From: a virus
IMG/VR virus record: IMGVR_UViG_3300046543_000595
Span: 43,421 to 107,420 of that record
Length of the DNA stretch: 64,000 nucleotides
Reading direction: 5' to 3' (one strand)
This document shows, piece after piece, positions 1 through 7,372 of this stretch. Each line of letters opens with the position of its first letter. The first letter of the stretch is position 1. The notes under the pieces were generated by a model, which was given only the letters and a program-made list of their open reading frames with translations, was not told the DNA's origin and made no database searches. Both the position numbers and the translations under genes were made by a program.

Positions 1-64
1 GCTAGCGATCTACAGCGCGGCCACGCGTACCGGGCAAGGTCGCCCTCCTAAGAAAAGGGCATGA
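1..64 (+). CDS. C-terminal end of an upstream gene (partial)
   Basis: Only about 20 codons are inside the window. The frame beginning at base 2 is open and ends in TGA at 62-64, giving a C-terminus of LAIYSAATRTGQGRPPKKRA. The stop overlaps the ATG of the next gene as ATGA, the junction used by most neighbouring genes, which is the main reason to call this frame. The basic tail gives no clue to function. Confidence 0.5.
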   Translation, partial: LAIYSAATRTGQGRPPKKRA

Positions 65-492
65 TCTTCACCGAGCAGCAGATCGGTCGGGCGATGGAGC
101 GGGCGATGGACGTGTTTCACGGCCACGCGCAGAAGTTCGGAGCCGCGCCTGAACAGATCATCTCCGGCACAATGATGGCCGCCCTGCTGCTGACCGAACT
201 TGGACTCAAGAATGGCGAGGAGGGTATCCGCCCGGCGCTGGACCGCCTTCACGGCGAACCTAAACCGTACGACTTCCTCAACGAGACGCACCGGCAGGCC
301 GTGGCGCTCATGCTGCAGCAAATGTTCGAACCGCTCGGCGTCTTCCGGATCTTTCTGATTGCCCTGACGCCCGAGCATAAAACGTTCATCACGGACATCG
401 CGAGGGATGGCGTGGAGAATCTGTCGATCGAGCAGATGCGCGGATTACTGCTGGCTGTGGCCGAAGATGACGATGCGGAGTGGATGTTATGA
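61..492 (+). CDS. Hypothetical helical phage protein, 143 aa
   Basis: I do not recognise a family. The protein looks all-helical and acidic at its C-terminus (DDDAEWML). It has no signal peptide, transmembrane stretch or cysteine motif. The start ATG overlaps the upstream stop (ATGA at 61-64), and its own stop overlaps the next start in the same way, so it belongs to the translationally coupled chain that carries the glycosyltransferase and methyltransferase genes. Its role there is unknown. Confidence 0.7.
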   Translation: MIFTEQQIGRAMERAMDVFHGHAQKFGAAPEQIISGTMMAALLLTELGLKNGEEGIRPALDRLHGEPKPYDFLNETHRQAVALMLQQMFEPLGVFRIFLIALTPEHKTFITDIARDGVENLSIEQMRGLLLAVAEDDDAEWML

Positions 493-1478
493 GGTGGGTA
501 GCGACAAGTGTCCGGTTGACGAACGCCAGTATCGATCAGATGTGTGCGCCAAACTGCAACGATCAGATCGCCGCCCGGGCGTTCGGCGCGATCTGTCACT
601 ATTCCCCGCTGGAGATCGCGAAGTACGCTGACGAGTGCGATGCCGTGTTCGCCACGATGTGGAAGGTGCGCGCCGACTTTGAGCCGCGCTGGATGGACGC
701 GCTGCATACGCTGGCGGGTCTCGGCAAGAAAGTGGTGCTCTTTCAGGAGGCCGAGACGGGATGGCCGCTGACGCGCTCGTGGGAGGAAATGAAGAGCTTT
801 ATCGAACTGCTCGGCAAGGTCGATCTCTTCCTGACGCACAATACCCGCGATACCCACTACTGGGGGCGACTGGCCAGCAAGTCTTATCGCTGGAGGACAT
901 GCCTCGATCTATCGCCGATCTGGAGATATACCATGGATCCGGACCGGAAGGCAGATCGGCCGATCCTCTTCGGATCGAGCTACGACGACCGGGCAAATGG
1001 GCTTGCCGGTCTGCTTGCGGTGAAAGATCTCGGCCATCCGCTCTGGCATCAGAACCGATCGACGGGCTACATGGATCGCAATAAGGAACTACCGGAGGTA
1101 CTCGGTGTCAAGATCGACAAGGAGATTCCGCACGATAGTTGGTCGGATTGGCTGCGGGAAGTCTCCGGGGCGTATCTTGCGGTCCACCCGATGCCAGCGG
1201 CGGCTGCCGGCCGCGACCAGATCGCATTCGCGGCGCTAGGAATCCCATGTATCGGGAATGGGGAACTCGAGATACAGCGAGAACTCTTCGGCAACCTACA
1301 GATTAGCGACATCTACAATCCGAAACAGATCGAGGATGCCGTCCATTGGATACTGAACGCGCCCAGGGATTACGCGACGATCCGAGAGTACGCGATACAT
1401 AAAGTCAGGCAGGAGTATGGGCTAGCGGCGGCTGACTATCAGGCCGCAGAGATCAAGCGAAAGATGGGGTGGCTATGA
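489..1478 (+). CDS. Putative GT-B-like glycosyltransferase, 329 aa
   Basis: The protein has two alpha/beta halves. The C-terminal half has a segment typical of GT-B transferases and their relatives (LAVHPMPAAAAGRDQIAFAA then LGIPCIGNGELE, about residues 233-265), where the donor nucleotide-sugar normally binds. It would transfer a sugar to an unknown acceptor. ATG 489 overlaps the upstream TGA; a GTG nine bases upstream (480) is less likely because the ATGA junction is the local rule. It is the first of four glycosyltransferase-like genes before 10.5 kb and is directly followed by a methyltransferase. Family assignment is by fold-like pattern only, so moderate confidence. Confidence 0.5.
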   Translation: MRWVATSVRLTNASIDQMCAPNCNDQIAARAFGAICHYSPLEIAKYADECDAVFATMWKVRADFEPRWMDALHTLAGLGKKVVLFQEAETGWPLTRSWEEMKSFIELLGKVDLFLTHNTRDTHYWGRLASKSYRWRTCLDLSPIWRYTMDPDRKADRPILFGSSYDDRANGLAGLLAVKDLGHPLWHQNRSTGYMDRNKELPEVLGVKIDKEIPHDSWSDWLREVSGAYLAVHPMPAAAAGRDQIAFAALGIPCIGNGELEIQRELFGNLQISDIYNPKQIEDAVHWILNAPRDYATIREYAIHKVRQEYGLAAADYQAAEIKRKMGWL

Positions 1479-2062
1479 AACGATTCGAATTTCCAGTGCA
1501 GATGCTGCGGTATACCGAGGATGCGAACGATGGCGTCTGGACCGACAAGTCGCACTATCTGATCCTTTACGCGATGACGCACCTTGTGCGGCCGGAGAAT
1601 GCGATAGAAATCGGATCGCGCCGCGGCGGATCAGCCATGTGGATTGCGAAGGCGATGGAAGAGATCGGCTTCGGGAAGCTCTACTGCATCGATCCGTTCA
1701 TTGCGGCCCATGGCGGTGCTCCAGGATTCCTTGCGCATTTCGCGCACAACCTTGAAGAACTCGGATTGGACAATAGGGTCGAATTGCTCGAGATGCGTTC
1801 GGACGACCCGGACGTCTCGCCGATACTGCCTGACGAAATCGAACTGCTGTTCATCGACGGTGACCATTCTTATCAAGGCGCAAAGGAAGATTTGGAACGG
1901 TATGTCCCACACGTGAAGTCCGGCGGGTGCGTCATGATCCACGATAGCCTCTGCGAGGTCGGGGTCAAGGCCGCCATCGAGACGTCGCAGGAACTGCTGT
2001 CACCGTACGTCCATTTCACGATGGAGAACCGGAACGGGATGTGGATCGGGGTCAAGATATGA
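1475..2062 (+). CDS. Class I SAM-dependent methyltransferase, 195 aa
   Basis: The SAM-binding motif I is visible as AIEIGSRRGGSAMWIA (about residues 42-57). A motif-IV-like strand follows as LLFIDGDHSYQGAKEDLERY (about 122-141). This combination, with an Asp-Gly-Asp-His, is characteristic of the Methyltransf_24 / CmcI-like group, whose members often methylate sugars or small molecules. It is coupled to the preceding glycosyltransferase by ATGA. The acceptor may therefore be a sugar added by the neighbouring enzymes; this is inference. Confidence 0.8.
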   Translation: MKRFEFPVQMLRYTEDANDGVWTDKSHYLILYAMTHLVRPENAIEIGSRRGGSAMWIAKAMEEIGFGKLYCIDPFIAAHGGAPGFLAHFAHNLEELGLDNRVELLEMRSDDPDVSPILPDEIELLFIDGDHSYQGAKEDLERYVPHVKSGGCVMIHDSLCEVGVKAAIETSQELLSPYVHFTMENRNGMWIGVKI

Positions 2063-2523
2063 AGCGACGAGACCTGTACATGGGCACGACTAATATCGAT
2101 CCTGTCCGGACGATTTCCGAGATCCAGGCCTACCTCGTCCGGATGGGCGCCACGCGAATTATGAATACGTACGAACACGGGGAAGCGGTCGCCCTGCATT
2201 TCGTGTTGAAGGTCAACAACGAAGAAATTCCGTTCGAACTGCCGGCGCGCGTCGATCCGATCTATCGGATTATCCGCGGCGATGGACGCGGACGTACACC
2301 GCAGCGCGATCTGGAGCAGGCGAAACGGACGGCGTGGCGGCAGATCTACCGATGGATTCAAGCGCAGTTGGCGCTCGTGGAGACCGGTATGGCGAAGGCG
2401 GATGAAGTCTTCATGCCGTATATGCAGGTCGCGGACGCCCAAGGTAAACCGACAACGCTCTACCAGCGAGCGGTAACTGGAGGTCTCGGGCGGCTGGCGC
2501 TGGCCGAGCGGAGTGAAGCATGA
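2059..2523 (+). CDS. Conserved phage hypothetical protein, 154 aa
   Basis: The pattern matches a protein type common in phage genomes: an N-terminal TISEIQAYLVRMGATRI segment, a central alpha/beta part with VPF-like and LPAR strands, and a C-terminal helix WIQAQLALVETGMAKADEVF. No function is known to me. The first ATG (2059) overlaps the methyltransferase stop; an internal ATG at 2080 would remove seven residues and is also possible. It sits between two modification enzymes but has no visible catalytic motif. Confidence 0.7.
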   Translation: MKRRDLYMGTTNIDPVRTISEIQAYLVRMGATRIMNTYEHGEAVALHFVLKVNNEEIPFELPARVDPIYRIIRGDGRGRTPQRDLEQAKRTAWRQIYRWIQAQLALVETGMAKADEVFMPYMQVADAQGKPTTLYQRAVTGGLGRLALAERSEA

Positions 2524-2753
2524 AGCACACGATGGTCATCAACGGGACGGTTACCTACGAGTTGGAACCGGAGAAGGAGAACGAGGACGACCGCCACATT
2601 ATCGAGATCATGAAGACCAAGGGCAAGGTCACGATGCGGCAGAGTTCCAAGGGTGGCGTCATCTTCGAACTGGAGCGTGTAGTGCCGGAGAAGGTAGAGC
2701 AGGAATCGCCGAAGGACCTGAGCGCGATCCCGGCAAAGAAGGTGGAGAAATGA
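2520..2753 (+). CDS. Small charged hypothetical protein, 77 aa
   Basis: Unrecognised. The first two thirds look like a small beta-rich domain (MVINGTVTYELEP, then KGKVTMRQSSKGGVIFELE). The C-terminal third is Lys/Glu-rich and probably disordered. Both ends form ATGA overlaps with neighbours, so it is very likely translated as part of the same transcript. Confidence 0.65.
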   Translation: MKHTMVINGTVTYELEPEKENEDDRHIIEIMKTKGKVTMRQSSKGGVIFELERVVPEKVEQESPKDLSAIPAKKVEK

Positions 2754-4147
2754 GGCCGATCCCGGTTCTCCTCGTCACGTACAACCGTCTGGGATACACC
2801 AAGCAGGCTTTGGAGTCGATCTGCCTGAGCCCGGGGTTACCGATCGAACTCTACGTCTGGGATAACGGTTCTACCGATGGGACAGCGGAGTGGCTATCCG
2901 GCCAACGACAGCGCCAGCATCGGAACACGGCGAACTTCAACGTCTTTTTTTCGGAACGTAATGTCGGTCTTGCTCCAGCGATGAACTGGTTTTTCCGAAT
3001 GAATTCTGCTTGGCCGTTTGTCGCGAAGGTCGACAACGACACCGTACTGCCGGACAACTGGCTTGCTGACTTGCACGGCGTGCTCACGGAGAATGCTAAA
3101 TTCAAGCGGCCAAGGCTAGGTGCCGTTAGCGGCACGTGCCTGCGGCCTCCGGGGCTAACCGCTGCGGACTGGTACGGCAACATGCCAAACTTTCCGTTCC
3201 AGGACGGGCGTCTTTATATAAATCCTGCCTGCCTCGGCACCGGCGTTCTGATCAATATGGACATGATCCGCGAGCGCGGACTGTTATTCGAGAAGTTCCC
3301 GCGCGCTCCCGGCGCCGGGCCGGACGACCCGTGTCTGATCTCCGGATGGGGCGCGTACATTCAGGAAGCCAGTGCGTACTCAAACTGGCGGTTCGCGATG
3401 TACTCCAAGGTACCGGTCCAACTGCTGAACCTGAAGGAGGACCAGGTTCTCTCGAACGACTACCCGGAATACGACGCCGAGATCGCCGAGGTGCGCAACC
3501 AGGGCAACGCGTGGTGGGAGTCGGTCGGCGGCATCGAAGGCGTGCGGAAATATGTTCAGGAGCACGGCGGTCTAGAGCCGTTGCCGGGCTACAAGCCGAT
3601 CCGCGACCCGGTCGGATACAAGCGGGACAACGAACCGACAGTACTGCTGACCGGCGCCGACGATCTCGAGTATAGATCGACATCGGAATTCTGGACTGAG
3701 CGGATCGCCGCCTACGGCACGACGCGCTCGACGTTCCTGCAGACCCCGCAAGCCCGGATCAACGAATTCACGGCCCAGCATATGCAGGTGCTGAAGCGGT
3801 ATGCGGTCGGCAAGGACGTGCTCGATGTCGGCTGCGGTTGGGGGCGGATGAGTCAGTCCGTCGCGCAGTTGGCGAAAAGTTATATCGGCGTCGACTTCAT
3901 GCCGGCGCTAATCGATAAGGCCCGCGAATCGCTGCCAGATCTCGACTTCAGGGTAGCCAGTGCGACGGCGCTTCCGTTCGAGGACGCGTCGTTCGATCTT
4001 GTGATTGCCGTGACGTGCCTGTCGAGTTTCGCGGCCATTTTCAATCAGGTCCAGAAGGAACTCGGGCGGGTAGTGCGGCCCGGTAGCTACATCATCTACC
4101 TCGAGGAAGACTTTGTGCGTGTCGGATGGAAACTGGAGAACTTATGA
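2750..4147 (+). CDS. Bifunctional GT2 glycosyltransferase - SAM methyltransferase fusion, 465 aa
   Basis: Residues 1-300 form a GT-A family 2 glycosyltransferase. The N-terminal nucleotide-binding segment is PVLLVTYNRLGYTKQALESI, followed by WDNGSTDGTAEWL and a metal-binding DxD-type motif in KVDNDTVLPDNWL (about residues 87-99). Residues 340-465 form a class I methyltransferase with motif I VLDVGCGWGRMSQSVAQ and the acidic strand YIGVDFMPALIDKA, then LPFEDASFDLVIA. The in-frame opening extends upstream, but the real start is ATG 2750, which overlaps the stop at 2751-2753. The fusion suggests that a sugar is added and methylated on the same acceptor. It ends in an ATGA with a 14-codon mini-ORF. 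Confidence 0.85.
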   Translation: MRPIPVLLVTYNRLGYTKQALESICLSPGLPIELYVWDNGSTDGTAEWLSGQRQRQHRNTANFNVFFSERNVGLAPAMNWFFRMNSAWPFVAKVDNDTVLPDNWLADLHGVLTENAKFKRPRLGAVSGTCLRPPGLTAADWYGNMPNFPFQDGRLYINPACLGTGVLINMDMIRERGLLFEKFPRAPGAGPDDPCLISGWGAYIQEASAYSNWRFAMYSKVPVQLLNLKEDQVLSNDYPEYDAEIAEVRNQGNAWWESVGGIEGVRKYVQEHGGLEPLPGYKPIRDPVGYKRDNEPTVLLTGADDLEYRSTSEFWTERIAAYGTTRSTFLQTPQARINEFTAQHMQVLKRYAVGKDVLDVGCGWGRMSQSVAQLAKSYIGVDFMPALIDKARESLPDLDFRVASATALPFEDASFDLVIAVTCLSSFAAIFNQVQKELGRVVRPGSYIIYLEEDFVRVGWKLENL

Positions 4148-4188
4148 ACGATCAGGCGAACACAACATCGAGGATGGTGCAACCGTGA
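4144..4188 (+). CDS. 14-codon mini-ORF, possible translation-coupling leader
   Basis: ATG 4144 overlaps the stop of the fusion gene (ATGA), and the frame stops at TGA 4186-4188. That stop overlaps the GTG start (4185) of the next methyltransferase. The peptide MNDQANTTSRMVQP has no recognisable feature. Its likely role is to carry ribosomes from one gene to the next; alternatively it is only a gap spanned by reinitiation. Confidence 0.3.
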   Translation: MNDQANTTSRMVQP

Positions 4189-4685
4189 AGACTGGACTGA
4201 ACATTGGTTGCGGGACTAAGTACCTCAAGAGCACGCCAGAAATGCGCTGGATCAACGTCGATATGGATCCGCATCACGCTGCGGATACCCACGTGGACGT
4301 GGTGGCGCTCGGCCCGTGGTCGCTCGACACGCTGGTTGACGAGATCCTCGCCGAGGACATCCTTGAGCACATTCCCTGCACCCAGAACAATCCGACAGAG
4401 TGGAAGATCGTGCTGGGACAGTGGGCCAAATGCCTGCGGCCCGGTGGCCGGATCCGGATTCAGGTTCCGTCGCTCGATGCGATCTATCGGGCGCTGTCCG
4501 ATGGCGACATCGATGAAGATACGGCGAATCGCGTGATTTACGGAGAATGCACGACAGCGCTCGACCGGCACTATCAACTCTTTTCGAAAGATAAGCTCGG
4601 ACTCGCGCTGGCAGCGATGGGCATGCAGGTCGTCGAAACGTTCTACCTGCACGTCAATATTGTCGTGATTGCGGAGCGGCCATGA
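4185..4685 (+). CDS. SAM-dependent methyltransferase (Methyltransf_11-like), 166 aa
   Basis: Motif I appears at the very N-terminus as LNIGCGTKYLKS, followed by the acidic end of strand 2 in WINVDMDP. A later block EDILEHIP and the post-motif WAKCLRPGGRIRIQVPSL match the class I methyltransferase core. GTG 4185 is chosen as start because motif I begins five codons later; the frame stays open upstream with a less plausible start at 4113. At 166 aa it is short, lacking an elaborate substrate domain. It is the third methyltransferase domain in the cassette. Confidence 0.75.
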   Translation: MKTGLNIGCGTKYLKSTPEMRWINVDMDPHHAADTHVDVVALGPWSLDTLVDEILAEDILEHIPCTQNNPTEWKIVLGQWAKCLRPGGRIRIQVPSLDAIYRALSDGDIDEDTANRVIYGECTTALDRHYQLFSKDKLGLALAAMGMQVVETFYLHVNIVVIAERP

Positions 4686-5164
4686 TCGGGCGCGAACTCG
4701 GCTCGATGATGATCGAAGATCGCGTGATCCAGGTGATCGAAACCGAGGCGACCAAGACGGTCGATAACCGGGCGGATTTCTTAGCGACGGTCGCCGGGGC
4801 CGATTTCAGTGCGTTTATCGGATCAGTGATTGTGACGGAATGGTGGGCGCTCGTCGGGGCTGAGAAACAGCCGATCGCATACGCCAGCCTAGTGGCGGCC
4901 GACGCGGATTCTCCGGAGGTTTCCCTCCTCGTGATCGTCCATCCCGATTTTCGCGGACGCGGGGTTGGTAAATTCATGACGCGCTTCGCCACGGACCAGG
5001 CGATCCGATTCCGCAAGCGCAGCATCGTCTGCAAAGTCGAACCTAGTTCACCGATCGTCAGAACGCTCATGGACGAGGAATTCGATCCTGATCCTAGCCG
5101 GCGCGCGTTCCGTAAAGTTCTCAAATGGAGGGAAGAGCATGGAAGAGTCACAGGCGACCTTTAA
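4682..5164 (+). CDS. GNAT-family N-acetyltransferase, 160 aa
   Basis: The acetyl-CoA binding motif A is clear in VSLLVIVHPDFRGRGVGKFM (about residues 80-99), with the typical R-G-x-G-V-G pyrophosphate loop. The rest is the expected mixed alpha/beta fold. It would acetylate an amine, possibly the amino sugar made by the aminotransferase encoded at 8397; that link is inference. The gene overlaps the preceding stop by ATGA. Its last 26 bases overlap the start of the YHS-domain gene. Confidence 0.8.
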   Translation: MIGRELGSMMIEDRVIQVIETEATKTVDNRADFLATVAGADFSAFIGSVIVTEWWALVGAEKQPIAYASLVAADADSPEVSLLVIVHPDFRGRGVGKFMTRFATDQAIRFRKRSIVCKVEPSSPIVRTLMDEEFDPDPSRRAFRKVLKWREEHGRVTGDL

Positions 5165-5681
5165 AGGCTGGGCGCTCGTTGAAGTCTACGGACATTCTCG
5201 AGCCGCCGGCTACGTCACAACCGAATATTTCGGCAATGCCTGCATGTTCCGTGTCGATACGCCATCACTGCCGGAGCGTGAATGGGTGCTGGCCGAGCCG
5301 GAATATACAGACCATGGCTGGACTCAGGCCGGCGCGACGGTGAAGCGCGATGAATCGCCAGCACGGTCCACACTGCTCGGTCCGGGTGCGATCTTCCGGA
5401 TGACGCCGTGCGACGAGGCGGCGGCGCGCCGTGCCATCGACGAGATCTATAAGCGTCCGGTAATCGTGCTCAAGATGCCTGACCGCCCGGCAATTGCGCA
5501 GAAGGCGGAGGCACTGCCGATCGATCCGGTATGCGGCAGCGAAGTCGGAGCGGAGTCGGCGTACAAGGCTGAACACGCAGGGACGGTATTCTTTTTTTGC
5601 AGTAGCGACTGCCGCAGTGAATTTGGCAGTGATCCAGAAGCGTATCTCCCGGAGCCGCAAACGCCGGAGTTGGAACTCTAA
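5139..5681 (+). CDS. Phage conserved protein fused to a C-terminal YHS domain, 180 aa
   Basis: Residues 1-115 match a widespread phage protein type of unknown function (FKGWALVEVYGHSRAAGYV, later GPGAIFRMTPCDEAAARRAI). Residues 130-172 are a YHS metal-associated domain: DPVCGSEV, the bridging AGTVFFFCSSDCRSEF and the DPEAYL ending give the usual Cys and aromatic positions. YHS domains are found in copper or heavy-metal proteins and some oxygenases. I do not know why one is attached here. The start lies 26 bases inside the GNAT gene; a good SD (GGAGGGAAG) precedes it at about 5128. Confidence 0.7.
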   Translation: MEESQATFKGWALVEVYGHSRAAGYVTTEYFGNACMFRVDTPSLPEREWVLAEPEYTDHGWTQAGATVKRDESPARSTLLGPGAIFRMTPCDEAAARRAIDEIYKRPVIVLKMPDRPAIAQKAEALPIDPVCGSEVGAESAYKAEHAGTVFFFCSSDCRSEFGSDPEAYLPEPQTPELEL

Positions 5682-6733
5682 TGGCCGAAACCGATATCGA
5701 ATGGGCCGATCGTGTCTGGAACTTCCTCCGCGGCTGTACGATGATTTCGCCCGGGTGTCAGCATTGCTATGCGATGCAGCAGGCGCACCGGTTCAATTAC
5801 GCTGGCGGCGCCTATGAAGGCCTGACCGAGATGGGGCCGGAGGGTCCGCGATGGAACGGAACTGTTCGATTCATCAAGGATAAACTAAGGGAACCGCTCA
5901 CGGTTAAAGCACCGAAACGTTGGTTCGTCAACTCGATGTCGGATCTCTTTCATAAAGATGTTGAATTCGACCAGATCGATCAGGCGTTCGCGATCATGGC
6001 GCAGACACCTCACCACACGTACCAGATTCTGACGAAGCGTTCGGAGACGATGCGGATTTATTCGAATTCGGTCGAAGCGCTGAGTCCGGTGGAACGGTCC
6101 ATGCGCATGCTACGCGCTCAATACAAGGGGCACCCGGCGGAGCATGTCGTGCTGTCCGGCATCGATCCGGCTAATGTCGGACCGTTTCCGTGGCCACTAC
6201 CGAATGTATGGCTAGGGGTCTCTGTTGAAGATCAGGTGCAGGCGAATAGGCGGGTACAGGCCCTGCTGGACACTCCAGCCGCAGTTCGGTGGGTCAGTTA
6301 CGAGCCAGCACTCGAACTGGTCGATCTGACGAATCTGTCAGTGATAGGGCACTCGCTCGATGCGCTGGAAGGCGAGTGGTATTCGAGTAACACCGGCTGC
6401 GCAGTTTCAGATAAGACGGATAACCGGCTGGACTGGATCGTGGTTGGAGGAGAATCCGGCCCTCACGCCAGACCGTTCAATATCAACTGGGCGCGCTTCG
6501 TCGTCAGGCAGTGCAAGACCGCCGGAGTCGCATGTTTTGTGAAGCAGGTTGGCGCGAAGCCATACGCCTGCCGCGAATCGACAAAAGGAAGATTCCGTGA
6601 TCATGTCACCTGCATCGACGAAGGGTTTGAAGATATCCGAGATCCGAAGGGCGGCGACATGTCCGAATGGCCAGAGGATCTCAGAGTTAGGGAATTCCCA
6701 CGACATCCGCCTTCGGGCGAATCCGTAGCGTAG
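5681..6733 (+). CDS. Phage Gp37/Gp68 family protein (DUF5131), 350 aa
   Basis: The N-terminus IEWADRVWNFLRGCTMISPG followed by CQHCYAM is the signature of the Gp37/Gp68 (DUF5131) family. It carries a cysteine arrangement (C-x6-C-x2-C) reminiscent of radical-SAM cluster sites. Later family blocks are KRWFVNSMSDLFHKDVEF, YQILTKRSE, WLGVSVEDQ and WIVVGGESG. The biochemical function is not established; an iron-sulfur, radical-SAM-like role is a fold-based guess. The gene begins with a 1-base TAATG overlap and is the last before the terminator at 6770. Confidence 0.85.
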   Translation: MAETDIEWADRVWNFLRGCTMISPGCQHCYAMQQAHRFNYAGGAYEGLTEMGPEGPRWNGTVRFIKDKLREPLTVKAPKRWFVNSMSDLFHKDVEFDQIDQAFAIMAQTPHHTYQILTKRSETMRIYSNSVEALSPVERSMRMLRAQYKGHPAEHVVLSGIDPANVGPFPWPLPNVWLGVSVEDQVQANRRVQALLDTPAAVRWVSYEPALELVDLTNLSVIGHSLDALEGEWYSSNTGCAVSDKTDNRLDWIVVGGESGPHARPFNINWARFVVRQCKTAGVACFVKQVGAKPYACRESTKGRFRDHVTCIDEGFEDIRDPKGGDMSEWPEDLRVREFPRHPPSGESVA

Positions 6734-6769
6734 AACGGTGCTCTGCGCATGTGTAGCACAACTCGTTCA

Positions 6770-6804
6770 GCGGCTCGTTCTTAGTCAGTTCGAGCCGCCT
6801 TTTT
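6770..6804 (+). terminator. Rho-independent terminator
   Basis: An 8-bp perfect stem GCGGCTCG (6770-6777) / CGAGCCGC (6791-6798) encloses a 13-base loop and is followed by CTTTTT. It lies 36 bases after the Gp37/Gp68 stop and just ahead of the next SD, so it splits the modification cassette into two transcription units. No convincing promoter is seen between it and the next gene. Confidence 0.85.
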
Positions 6805-6815
6805 AAGGAGTGGAT

Positions 6816-7037
6816 ATGGAGCAGAAACCAAGCGTCGGAAGAATCGTGATCTACCATCATCCCGGCAGCGCGGATGGCAAGTATCCGCCGCAGATCTCAC
6901 CCGCGATTATTCGAGCAGTGGATCCGAGCGCGGAAAATCGGTGCCAGATTTTTGTTTTCGGTCCTCTTGGCCAACATCAAGACTGGGCAGAATACGGCAC
7001 GGGCCCGTCACAGTGGTCGTGGCCTGAGCGCGTATGA
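6816..7037 (+). CDS. Small hypothetical phage protein, 73 aa
   Basis: Unrecognised; it resembles small phage proteins beginning PSVGRIVIYHHPG and ending in a Trp-rich tail (GPSQWSWPERV). A strong SD AAGGAG (6805-6810) sits five bases before ATG 6816, which decides this start over a GTG at 6810. It is the first gene after the terminator, and its stop overlaps the next ATG. Confidence 0.65.
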   Translation: MEQKPSVGRIVIYHHPGSADGKYPPQISPAIIRAVDPSAENRCQIFVFGPLGQHQDWAEYGTGPSQWSWPERV

Positions 7038-7372
7038 CCCACACGTACGCGCTGCTGGAGGTCTCGCCGTGGGCATACGATGAGATTAAGGGGAAACTGC
7101 TCGATGCGGGATACCAGCACGCGATCCATGAGATCGGTAAGATCGGTGAGATCGGTGAGATCGGTGAGATCGACATGCACGGTATCGCTCTCGTTAAGCG
7201 CACCGAGACCATGTGTCCTTTCTACGCTCAGAGTCCTAGCCAGGAAGAGAAGTATTTCTGTTCTGAGCCTTACGGGCACACCACGATCCATCTTGACCAT
7301 CGCCGCGATCCTCACAAGCCGAAGCACTGGACTCGGATGACAGACGGTGAACTATTAGACCTGGAGGGTTAA
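7034..7372 (+). CDS. Phage hypothetical protein with internal 9-bp repeat tract, 112 aa
   Basis: The N-terminus (YALLEVSPWAYDEIKGKLLD, then AGYQHAI) and the following IDMHGIAL match a common small phage protein of unknown function. Between them the chain contains a run of EIG/KIG tripeptides encoded by five tandem 9-bp units, so this copy has an expanded linker. The C-terminal half has two Cys (TMCPFYAQ, KYFCSEP) and a His-rich stretch that could bind metal. It is coupled to the next gene by TAATG. Confidence 0.65.
   Translation: MTHTYALLEVSPWAYDEIKGKLLDAGYQHAIHEIGKIGEIGEIGEIDMHGIALVKRTETMCPFYAQSPSQEEKYFCSEPYGHTTIHLDHRRDPHKPKHWTRMTDGELLDLEG
7130..7174 (+). repeat. Five tandem 9-bp repeats inside a coding region
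   Basis: Units of GAGATCGGT (one with AAGATCGGT and a last one GAGATCGAC) follow one another without gaps from 7130 to 7174. The unit is a multiple of three, so copy number can change by slippage without altering the frame; each unit adds three residues. Confidence 0.9.

Noticed and set aside
3136-3675. + strand frame inside the glycosyltransferase-methyltransferase fusion
   Set aside because: Arg/Gly-rich shadow of the fusion gene, no SD, no domain.
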